This document shows positions 11,201 through 18,020 of a stretch of DNA of 43,545 bases, in pieces. The notes below the pieces were generated by a model. It saw nothing but the letters and a program-made list of their open reading frames with translations, searched no databases and was not told the DNA's origin. The DNA lies in assembly GCA_051745395.1 (NCBI GenBank), contig JBNJEA010000007.1, positions 1 to 43,545 on the forward strand. The letters are read 5' to 3'. Numbering within the stretch: the first letter of the stretch is position 1; every line of letters starts with the position of its first letter. The stretch comes from JBNJEA01 sp051745395. Its GTDB lineage: Bacteria; Desulfobacterota; Desulfobacteria; Desulfobacterales; Desulfosalsimonadaceae. The position numbers and the translations under genes are program-made.

Positions 11201-13574
11201 GCGCGAGCGCTTCCTGGACTGCCTGCCGGCTTATGCCCGCCAGTACGTCCAGCCGCTGTCCCGGGCCGAGGTCGACCGGATCGAGGCGCTGCCGCCCACC
11301 ATCGCCCTGGAACAGAAGGTCTCCCGGGCCGGGGCCATGTCCACAGCCGGCACGGTCTCCGAGATTTATCATTACCTGCGGCTGCTGTTTGCCAACCTGG
11401 GCGTGCCCTTCTGCCCCAAGTGCGGCGTGCCCGGCCAGACAGCCAACCCCGACGAAATCGTCTCCCGCCTTATCGGCCAGTTCGGCGGCCGGCGCATCCG
11501 GATTTTGGCGCCGCTGATCCGCAAGCGAAAAGGCTTCCACGACGACGTCATGAAACGGGCGGCCAAACAGGGATTTGCGAAGCTGCGGGTCGACGGCGGC
11601 GACTATGACGCGAAAAAGCCGCCCAGGCTCGACCGGTACAAAGTCCACGACGTGGCCGCCGAAGTGGCCGACTTCACGGTGGCCGAAGACCAGCGGCCGT
11701 TTGCCCAAGACGCGGTGGCCAAGGGCCTGGAAGCCGGCACCGGCGCCCTCATGGTGGCCCCGGACGGCGACGGCCCTGAGCATTTCTTTTCCACCCGCCG
11801 GGCGTGCCCCACCTGCGGGGCGGGCCTGCCGGTATCCGATCCCCGGCTGTTTACCTGGAGCCAAAAATTCGGGGCCTGCTCGGTCTGCGAAGGCTCCGGC
11901 ACAGCGCCGCCAAAACCCGGGCAGGAAGACGGCCAACCGCCGCCCTGCCCCGCCTGCGAAGGCACCCGCCTGCGGCCGGAAGCCCGGGCCGTTAAAATCG
12001 GCGATGATGATATCGGCGCAGTGGCCAAGCGTTCCGTGACCGGGGTCCGGCTATGGATCGAGGCATTGGGCCCGGTGCAGGGCGTGGTGAGCGAACAGGT
12101 GGTGCCGGAGCTTTTGACCCGCCTGCAGCTGCTGGAATCGCTCGGCGTGGGGTACCTGACCCTGGACCGGGCCACCAATTCTCTGTCCACGGGCGAGGCC
12201 CAGCGCATCCGGATCGCCGCCGAGCTGTCGTCGAACCTGCGCGGGGTGTGCTACGTGCTCGATGAGCCCACGGTGGGGCTGCATCCGCACAACGTCTTGC
12301 CGCTTGTGCAGGCCCTTTCCGATCTGCGGGACCGGGGCAACGCGGTGGTGGTGGTCGAGCACGAGGAACCGGTGATCCGGGCGGCCGACCACGTCATCGA
12401 CATCGGGCCCGGCGCCGGCACCCACGGCGGACAAATCGTTGCAACCGGTACGCCGAAAACCATCCAGCAGACGAAAGCCTCGGTGACCGGCCAGTGGCTG
12501 CGCGGGATGGAAAAGCCGCCGCTGTGGTCGCGCAAATCCCTGAAAGACTGCGATTACCTGACCGTTTCCGGGGCGAAACTGCACAACCTAAAAGATGTCA
12601 GCGTGAGGTTTCCGCTCGGCCGGCTGGTCTGCGTGACCGGGGTGAGCGGTTCGGGCAAGTCGACTTTGGTGCGCGACATCGCCTTTCGGGCGGTCAAGGA
12701 CCGGCTGGCCGGAAAAGCCCTGCCGCCGGTGCTGAAAAATCTGAAAGGCACCGAGTCCGTCAAGAGCGCCAAGGAGGTCGACGAATCGCCCATCGGCCGC
12801 ACGCCGCGCTCCGTGCCGGCCACCTACGTCGGGGTCATGGATGATATCCGCAAGATTTTCGCCCAGACGCCCGAGGCCCGGGCGTCCGGCTACACCGCCG
12901 CCCGCTTTTCCTTCAACGTGTCCGGCGGCCGCTGCGAGGCCTGCAACGGCCAGGGCCGGCACCGGGTGGAAATGCCCTTGCTGCCCGTGGTCCACATTCC
13001 CTGTGACGTCTGCGGCGGACGCCGCTACAACCCGGATACGCTGGCCGTGACCTACAAGGACAAGACCATCGCCGACGTCCTGGCCATGACCATCGACGAA
13101 GCCCTTGAATTTTTCGGGGTCTACAGCCGGGTGGTGCGGCCGCTGCAATTTCTTTCCGATATCGGGCTGGGCTACATTACTTTAGGCCAGCCCAGCCCGA
13201 CGCTTTCCGGCGGCGAGGCCCAGCGGATGAAGCTGGCCGCGGAACTGGCATCGCGGGCCTCGGCCGGGGGATTTTACGTGCTCGACGAGCCCAGCACCGG
13301 ACTGCACATGGCCGACGTGGCCAAATTGGTGGCCGTGCTGCAGCGGATGGTTGACCGCGGCGATACCGTGGTGGTCATCGAGCACGACATGGACGTCATC
13401 GCCGCGGCCGACTGTATCATCGACATGGGCCCGGACGGCGGCCCCGACGGCGGCCGTGTGGTGGCCCGGGGCAGCCCGGAGGAGGTGGCCGAAAGCCGGG
13501 AGTCACAGACGGCGGGATATCTGCGGCAGTACCTGAAGCGGATGAAAGCGGGCAAGAGCGGCAAGCAAGCGTAA
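8244..13574 (+). CDS. uvrA: Double-length UvrA-type excinuclease ATPase (two fused UvrA units)
   Basis: 1776 residues, close to twice the usual ~940. There are four ABC nucleotide-binding sites. Walker A motifs are GVAGAGKSS (33-41) and GVSGSGKS(S/T) near 618, 966 and 1465; signature motifs are LSGGETQ (~466), LSGGEAQ (~807), LSTGEAQ (~1313) and LSGGEAQ (~1652); each is followed by a VLDEP/LLDEP-type Walker B and GLH. Each unit keeps paired CxxC zinc modules (for example CAAC...CETC, CPHC...CPGC, CSVC...CPAC, CEAC...CDVC). UvrA recognises DNA damage and hands it to UvrB in nucleotide excision repair; fused forms may instead act in self-resistance to DNA-damaging compounds. The third signature has LSTGE in place of LSGGE. 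AGGAG at 8227-8231 supports the ATG. No uvrB or uvrC is nearby. Confidence 0.93.
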   Translation: MAYSPIRIENARQNNLKNINVSVPVGAVTAVTGVAGAGKSSLAFEVLYAEGYRRYVETFSPYARQFLERLDRPDADRIDGVLPGIAIGRTAPVQTSRSTVGTITSIDDYLRSLFARSATLYCEKCGQPVVRDNPSSVFDALAAEAEGEPALVGFTRRFESASADAVRGTLRQAGFSRVLEHQQPKKLDDAALDSADGHVTVILDRLRIERSLRKRIVDSIEAAFRFGAGQMEARVGEKQRLLKFSTGLHCAACDIEYADPAPAMFSFNNPVGACETCNGFGRIIDIDPDLVIPDPDQSVADGAIRPFQTPTFSVCQDDLMAWMKQKKLPYDRPWRKLDDDLKQRIWDGDPSGSWYGIGDFFDWLQRRRYKKQARIFLSRFRQYLLCPACHGARLKPRSLQYKINGHNFAALQQADISEAAAFFSAWTPPQSDEATDMLVDEIRGRLRFLCDVGLSYLTLGRQSRTLSGGETQRVTLATALGSSLTSTLYVLDEPSVGLHPRDKIQLAGVLSRLAAAGNAVVVVEHDPAFIRTADRVIDLGPGPGAAGGNVVHQGTLAGLLKKKDSPTAQYLRGDLEIPRPETRRTPSDKHLRIVGARENNLKNVTVDVPLGLVVCVTGVSGSGKSSLIDAVLYRNLRREKGLQAMEPGRCEHIEGHESIHGAVLVDQSPLSRNARMNAATYMKVLDPIRSAFAATKQARQMGLTRSAFSFNTAEGACPHCEGAGFERVELQFLPDVYIRCPGCDGKRFRPYVLDVRYKGFNIAEVLAMPARDVADLFAGRKKLERAIQPLLDIGLGYLSLSQSAPTLSGGEAQRLKLARHLGEAAWTDNQLFLLDEPTTGLHPANISDLARAVHQITDNGHSVIIIEHDMDVAKAADWIIDLGPDGGDQGGQIVGEGPPERIAELDTATGYALRQITAGEAANKAASNPGAAVSAAGDGPIRIVGAREHNLADIDVSVPRNRLVAVTGVSGSGKSTLAFDVLYSEGRERFLDCLPAYARQYVQPLSRAEVDRIEALPPTIALEQKVSRAGAMSTAGTVSEIYHYLRLLFANLGVPFCPKCGVPGQTANPDEIVSRLIGQFGGRRIRILAPLIRKRKGFHDDVMKRAAKQGFAKLRVDGGDYDAKKPPRLDRYKVHDVAAEVADFTVAEDQRPFAQDAVAKGLEAGTGALMVAPDGDGPEHFFSTRRACPTCGAGLPVSDPRLFTWSQKFGACSVCEGSGTAPPKPGQEDGQPPPCPACEGTRLRPEARAVKIGDDDIGAVAKRSVTGVRLWIEALGPVQGVVSEQVVPELLTRLQLLESLGVGYLTLDRATNSLSTGEAQRIRIAAELSSNLRGVCYVLDEPTVGLHPHNVLPLVQALSDLRDRGNAVVVVEHEEPVIRAADHVIDIGPGAGTHGGQIVATGTPKTIQQTKASVTGQWLRGMEKPPLWSRKSLKDCDYLTVSGAKLHNLKDVSVRFPLGRLVCVTGVSGSGKSTLVRDIAFRAVKDRLAGKALPPVLKNLKGTESVKSAKEVDESPIGRTPRSVPATYVGVMDDIRKIFAQTPEARASGYTAARFSFNVSGGRCEACNGQGRHRVEMPLLPVVHIPCDVCGGRRYNPDTLAVTYKDKTIADVLAMTIDEALEFFGVYSRVVRPLQFLSDIGLGYITLGQPSPTLSGGEAQRMKLAAELASRASAGGFYVLDEPSTGLHMADVAKLVAVLQRMVDRGDTVVVIEHDMDVIAAADCIIDMGPDGGPDGGRVVARGSPEEVAESRESQTAGYLRQYLKRMKAGKSGKQA

Positions 13575-13652
13575 GGACATTTGGACGGGGCCGTCTTTCA
13601 TGTTTATATTCATTAACAATTATGAACAGATAAACACAAGGAGGCAGGTGCA

Positions 13653-14648
13653 ATGGAATACACGAACATCCCCGGCCTTGAAATGCAGGTCACCCGGGTC
13701 GCACTCGGCACATGGGCTATCGGCGGCTGGATGTGGGGCGGCACCGACGAGGGCGAATCCATCAAGACCATTCATGCCGCCCTGGAAAGCGGCATCAACA
13801 TCATCGACACGGCCCCGGTTTACGGGTTCGGCGTGTCGGAAGAAATCGTGGGCAAGGCCGTGGACCAGTTCGGCGGCCGGGACAAAGTCGCTTTGGCCAC
13901 CAAGGTGGCCTTGGAATGGGATGCCGCGGGCAAAAAGGTCTGGCGCAATTCAAGCCCCGAACGGCTCCGGCAGGAGGTCGAAAACTCCCTTCGCCGGCTT
14001 AGAACCGACTACATCGACATCTACCAGATTCACTGGCCCGATCCCGTGGTCGCCTTTGAGGAGACCGCCGAAACCATGGCGCAGCTGAAACAGGAAGGCA
14101 AAATCCGAAGCATCGGGGTCAGCAACTACACCACCGAACAGATGGACCGGTTTTCCGGCAAGGCGGAACTCGCCGTATGCCAGCCGCCGTACAACATTTT
14201 CGAGCGGGCCATTGAAAACGACATCCTGCCCTACTGCCGGAAAAAAGGCATTGCCACCCTGACCTACGGCGCGCTCTGCCGGGGCATGCTTTCCGGGAAA
14301 ATGACCCGGGACCGGGAGTTTCCCGGCGACGACCTGAGAAACGTGGACCCCAAGTTCAAGACGCCCCGATTCGACCAGTACCTGGCCGCCGTGGACAAGT
14401 TGCAGGATTTTGTGCGGACGAACTACGGCAAAAACGTGCTGCAGCTGGCGGTACGATACGTCCTGGACAAGGGCTCAAACGTGGCCCTTTGGGGTGCGCG
14501 GCACCCGGAAGAACTCGATCCGCTGGCCGATATTTTCGGCTGGCACCTGGAAGCCGATGCTTTGCAGGAAATCGACCGGATCGTGGAATCCACCGTCACC
14601 GACCCGGTGGGACCGGGATTTATGGCGCCGCCGAGCCGGAAGGGATAG
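13653..14648 (+). CDS. Aldo/keto reductase
   Basis: 331 residues. The (beta/alpha)8-barrel family signature is complete: GINIIDTAPVYGFGVSEE supplies the catalytic Asp and Tyr, LATKVALEW the Lys, and IDIYQIHWPD the His. SIGVSNYT and the C-terminal ALWGARHPEELD block match the NADPH-binding side. It reduces an unidentified carbonyl substrate in the cytosol. AAGGAGG (13638-13644) lies 8 nt before the ATG and fixes the start. It lies 78 nt after uvrA on the same strand, but the strong separate ribosome binding site gives no proof of an operon. Substrate unknown. Confidence 0.92.
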   Translation: MEYTNIPGLEMQVTRVALGTWAIGGWMWGGTDEGESIKTIHAALESGINIIDTAPVYGFGVSEEIVGKAVDQFGGRDKVALATKVALEWDAAGKKVWRNSSPERLRQEVENSLRRLRTDYIDIYQIHWPDPVVAFEETAETMAQLKQEGKIRSIGVSNYTTEQMDRFSGKAELAVCQPPYNIFERAIENDILPYCRKKGIATLTYGALCRGMLSGKMTRDREFPGDDLRNVDPKFKTPRFDQYLAAVDKLQDFVRTNYGKNVLQLAVRYVLDKGSNVALWGARHPEELDPLADIFGWHLEADALQEIDRIVESTVTDPVGPGFMAPPSRKG

Positions 14649-14705
14649 GCTCTTGTTAGTGGCAAACGGCCAATGGGCAATTGACAATTCGATTTTATAG
14701 AAGCC

Positions 14706-14798
14706 GATTATCCAAAATATTCCGGTTGTGATTTATGATTCGGAATACTCATAGTGTTCAACCGAGAAAAATCAATAACTGGAGCTTTCCGGATAACC
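14706..14798. repeat. TIR element copy 2, short form
   Basis: About 93 bp. The left end TTATCCAAAATATTCC and the right end CTTTCCGGATAACC are inverted; CATAGTGTTCA and ATCAATAACTG are shared with copy 1 (7858-8091). It lacks the internal hairpin segment and so looks like the basic unit. It lies between the convergent aldo/keto reductase and ferritin-like genes. Confidence 0.7.
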
Positions 14799-14851
14799 AT
14801 ATTATGGAAAATGATCAATGGTGAATTGTCAACGGTAAAGCAGGCCGGGCC

Positions 14852-15322
14852 CTACCTATCCTGCCCGTACAAATCCTGGTAGGCCTGTTCGATACGAAGC
14901 TTGTGATAGGCTTCCTCCTTGGCCAGGCCGATAAAAAGCATGCTGACGTGGTTGTCTTCCGAAAGCTCGGCCAGCAGAGAGTAAAGCCGGCAGGATTTGT
15001 CTTCCCGCTTCATGGCCACGGTCAGGGCATCCTTGAATTCCATATCGGGTGACGGCTCAACCGTTTCTTTCGAATCGGCAATTTTCATATCGGCCACTTC
15101 CCGCGTGATATTGCCGAAAAACCGGTCAATGCCCTGGCCGTCCGCCAGGTTTTCCAGCAGCTTTTTGTGCTGGAGCTCCTCGTAAGCGAAATCCGAAAGC
15201 AGGGATTTCATGAAGGAATCATCTGCTTTTTCTGACATTTCGATATAAAAGTCGTAGGCTGCTTCCTCTCGCGTGATGGCAAAATCAATGACTTCGGCAA
15301 ACGTTTCAAACCCTGCTCCCAT
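14852..15322 (-). CDS. Ferritin-like diiron protein (rubrerythrin-type domain)
   Basis: 156 residues forming a four-helix bundle. Two EExxH-type metal motifs are clear, EELQH (48-52) and EEAYH (136-140), with additional helix glutamates at E19/E20 and E107, giving the diiron ligand set. There is no C-terminal rubredoxin CxxC domain, so this is the ferritin-like half only. Such proteins in anaerobes act in peroxide/oxygen defence or iron handling. GGGAGG just upstream of the ATG at 15322 supports the start. The gene lies 100 nt downstream of the CDP-alcohol phosphotransferase gene on the same strand; co-transcription is possible. The exact activity is unknown. Confidence 0.9.
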   Translation of the reverse strand: MGAGFETFAEVIDFAITREEAAYDFYIEMSEKADDSFMKSLLSDFAYEELQHKKLLENLADGQGIDRFFGNITREVADMKIADSKETVEPSPDMEFKDALTVAMKREDKSCRLYSLLAELSEDNHVSMLFIGLAKEEAYHKLRIEQAYQDLYGQDR

Positions 15323-15422
15323 TGTTTCCTCCCTTCAATCGTTTTCGGCTTGTTGCTTACCCTACCAAAAAAACCTTGAAATGCCAAATCGATGACAGTC
15401 GGCCGCCTCGAATAAAACCAAT

Positions 15423-16898
15423 TCAGGTTCGACTCTCCCTGGCGGCTTCCCCGGGGTCCATCCGCCGGGTCAAAAGCGGGGAAAGCAGGTAGAAAAACAT
15501 GAGCAGAAAAGCAAAGTAGCCAAAAAACGGGGTAAACACAAAAACGATGGTCAAGATGATCGTGGTGCGGGTAAACCAGGGATTGCGGTCCATGAACCGG
15601 CCCATGTGGATGTATCGGACCGGATATAGATTCATCAGAAAAGCCGAAAAAAACAGAAGCCCAAACGCCAGGTAGCCGACCATGATATCCCATTGACCGT
15701 TGAGGCCGTCGGCCTGGCCGATAACGATCAGGGGGGCGGTGACGAAAAGGGCTGCCGCCGGCGTGGGCAGCCCCTTGAATATGCCGGGAATCGGGTTGGG
15801 ATCGCGCGTGAAATACACCAGGCGGGCAAAACCGGCCAGGACGTAGACAACGGCGGCAATGCCGAGCGGCAGCGCCCGGATTTCCTGCACCGGATGTGCG
15901 GAAAGGCAGAGATAAACGATCCAGCCCGGCGCAATGCAGAAACTGACCCCGTCGGCAATATCATCCAAAAGCCCGCCGAAGGTGATGCCGCCCGTATTGC
16001 AGGCATCGAGGGGCGGCTCGGTCAATCCGAGCTTTCGGGCCATGGCGCCGTCGAGCTTGTCAAAGACTGCCGCCCCCATGATCAGCAGGTAGGATTCCGT
16101 CATTTTGCCCTGGGCGGCAAAAAAGACCGCCAGCAGGCCCATGATGGCATTCATCAGGGTCAGGGCATTGGGAAAGACCGATAAAATCCGCCTTCGCAGC
16201 AGATTGTCGTCCATGCACAGGTCATCGAGAAAATACGAACCGTATTTCCGGCAATACCCGGCAATGGACGCGAAATTGATGATCAAAAACAGAATTTCAA
16301 TGATAAACAGATTGCGCACCGGCAGATTGCCCAGCCGGTCAATCAAGCTGTAGAACAAGCCCGCCTCGCCGGCGGCGGGCACGAAGAAAGCGTAGATATA
16401 AAGCAACAAACCGAGCGGGGCCGCCACGATAGTGCGGAGACGGTTTAGCTCCCGCAATTCGGGTTCTTGACCATAGCGTTCCCCATATCCGCGCATGAAA
16501 TGGGCAAAATTGTCCCGGATCAGTACCGTAACACACAAGATCAGGACCACGATGGCATGCAGCAACTGGATGCCGCTGTGTTCCGGCGCCACAATCACCA
16601 GGCGCCACATCATTCCCACGGCCAGCAGCGGGAAAACGATGGAATACACCACCCGGTTCATCATGCGGTCGGCCAGTTGGGCCAGGGTAGTGTTGGGGAT
16701 AAAACGGACGGCAAACCAGCCGTCGACGAGATCGAATACCGTGGAGACAAAAAACAGCAGGATGCCGGCCAGGTAAAGGAGCGGATCACGATTGAGCATC
16801 ACCGCCATGGCACAGATCATGCCCGCAAAGACCAGCGGCGGCCGGCCGTAGACGAGAATGGGAGCGATTTTTTTCAGTATTTTCTGATCGTTTTGCAT
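15423..16898 (-). CDS. CDP-alcohol phosphatidyltransferase family protein with two transferase-like domains
   Basis: 491 residues, a polytopic membrane protein about twice the size of a single-domain enzyme. The family motif is DxxDGxxAR(x8)GxxxDxxxD. The second half has a full copy near 282-325 (DKLDGAMARKLG...GGLLDDIAD). The first half has a degenerate copy: DLVDGWFAVRF (56-66), then LAQLADRMMN where the Gly and last Asp are replaced. The active half would transfer a phosphoalcohol to or from a CDP-linked lipid in phospholipid synthesis; substrate not determinable. ATG at 16898 is chosen; a TTG at 16922 is also in frame and neither has a good ribosome binding site. Confidence 0.85.
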   Translation of the reverse strand: MQNDQKILKKIAPILVYGRPPLVFAGMICAMAVMLNRDPLLYLAGILLFFVSTVFDLVDGWFAVRFIPNTTLAQLADRMMNRVVYSIVFPLLAVGMMWRLVIVAPEHSGIQLLHAIVVLILCVTVLIRDNFAHFMRGYGERYGQEPELRELNRLRTIVAAPLGLLLYIYAFFVPAAGEAGLFYSLIDRLGNLPVRNLFIIEILFLIINFASIAGYCRKYGSYFLDDLCMDDNLLRRRILSVFPNALTLMNAIMGLLAVFFAAQGKMTESYLLIMGAAVFDKLDGAMARKLGLTEPPLDACNTGGITFGGLLDDIADGVSFCIAPGWIVYLCLSAHPVQEIRALPLGIAAVVYVLAGFARLVYFTRDPNPIPGIFKGLPTPAAALFVTAPLIVIGQADGLNGQWDIMVGYLAFGLLFFSAFLMNLYPVRYIHMGRFMDRNPWFTRTTIILTIVFVFTPFFGYFAFLLMFFYLLSPLLTRRMDPGEAARESRT

Positions 16899-16966
16899 AC
16901 AGTTGTTTTTTCTACAACCCAAAAGGAAACGTGTTACTAAGACCTAAATCGGGGTAAGGCAAGCGA

Positions 16967-17785
16967 TTAAAGCCCGAGGCCGGCCTTTACCGAGAAGGGC
17001 AATTTCCGGGTTTTGACATCCGACCAGAAAACAATGTCAACGTTGACCTTATCGATTTCTTCCGCCAGACTGTAGGTGCGATCGTACGTAACCCGGTCGT
17101 TTATTTTTGAACGCCCGCTGCTGATCAGCGAGGAGCGCACCGGCTTGTCCTTATCGTCTTTAAATTCCAGGGACACGATTTTCGACGGATGCCGATTGAG
17201 CCGGAAGGTCACGTTGAGGTTGCCGTCGGCCCATTCCGGCGCATCAACCCGGGAAATGGAAAAATGCACACCCCCGGCCTCGAATTCCGCCCCGCTTTTG
17301 AGAACCAAACCGTAGACCTTGGCATTTTCCTGTTTCTTGGCGGTTTTAACGGTCACCACACCGGAGGCCCTGATGGCGGTGGCCTTTTTTCCGGGCAGGT
17401 TTTCGCCGTGAATTTCAAACAAAACGGCCTTGTCATCCCGGCTGATCACATGGCTTGAGCCGATGCCGGAGCCGATCCGCGCCACCGGATCCATCAATTT
17501 TCTGCCCCGGTTGTCCACAAATTCATTGACCCGGCAACGGTTCTTGTCAAAACCGATAATACCGCCTTCCGATAAAACCAGCACACAGGCCAGCGCCGTG
17601 CCCCCGTCCCGGTTAAACGGGCGAAGCGCTTCCTTGTCACCGTCTCCGGGATACCCGCCTGCCGAGATCCGAACCCCCCGGACATCGACCCGATGCCCGG
17701 ATTCCCCAACAACCGCAACGGCGGCCGCCAGCACAAAAACCACGGCCAACGCCCACGGCCATACCGATGAAATTCGCGTCCACAT
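16967..17785 (-). CDS. Hypothetical secreted protein
   Basis: 272 residues. A signal peptide or N-terminal anchor is evident: a short basic start (MWTRISS) followed by the hydrophobic run WPWALAVVFVLAAAVAVVG. The mature part is rich in beta-strand-like segments, with only a few cysteines and no catalytic motif that I recognise. It is therefore likely periplasmic. The start is placed at 17785 because GGGAGG lies 5 nt upstream on the minus strand; the longer frame to 17803 would contain that site. It is upstream of the CDP-alcohol phosphotransferase gene on the same strand (68 nt). Function unknown. Confidence 0.75.
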   Translation of the reverse strand: MWTRISSVWPWALAVVFVLAAAVAVVGESGHRVDVRGVRISAGGYPGDGDKEALRPFNRDGGTALACVLVLSEGGIIGFDKNRCRVNEFVDNRGRKLMDPVARIGSGIGSSHVISRDDKAVLFEIHGENLPGKKATAIRASGVVTVKTAKKQENAKVYGLVLKSGAEFEAGGVHFSISRVDAPEWADGNLNVTFRLNRHPSKIVSLEFKDDKDKPVRSSLISSGRSKINDRVTYDRTYSLAEEIDKVNVDIVFWSDVKTRKLPFSVKAGLGL

Positions 17786-17971
17786 TGCATCCTCCCATTT
17801 CATACTTACCCCAATCCTAAATTGAGGCCCAATGTTTCATCCGTCCATTCGAAACCGGCGCCATGTGCCATGCCGTTTTCATGGACGACATTATAAAAAT
17901 TCACCATAAAATGCAAAAACAAACACGAAAGATCAAATGCCGCCCGCCGGCACCTTATCCCCTCCTCCCCC

Positions 17972-18020
17972 TTACCTCACACCTCACACCTTAAACCTTA
18001 TACCTTACACCTCACCCCTC
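17972..18020. repeat. Tandem array, 7-bp period (seven units)
   Basis: Seven consecutive heptamers of the form NNACCT(C/T): TTACCTC, ACACCTC, ACACCTT, AAACCTT, ATACCTT, ACACCTC, ACCCCTC. In reverse complement the unit is (A/G)AGGTNN, the same unit as in 35414-35448 and 35560-35594. The array covers the stop codon of the RND gene (18012-18014). Confidence 0.85.

Noticed and set aside
10500..11936. Minus-strand frame of 478 codons inside uvrA
   Set aside because: It is a shadow of the fused UvrA reading frame; its sequence is His/Gly/Pro-rich and lacks any domain.
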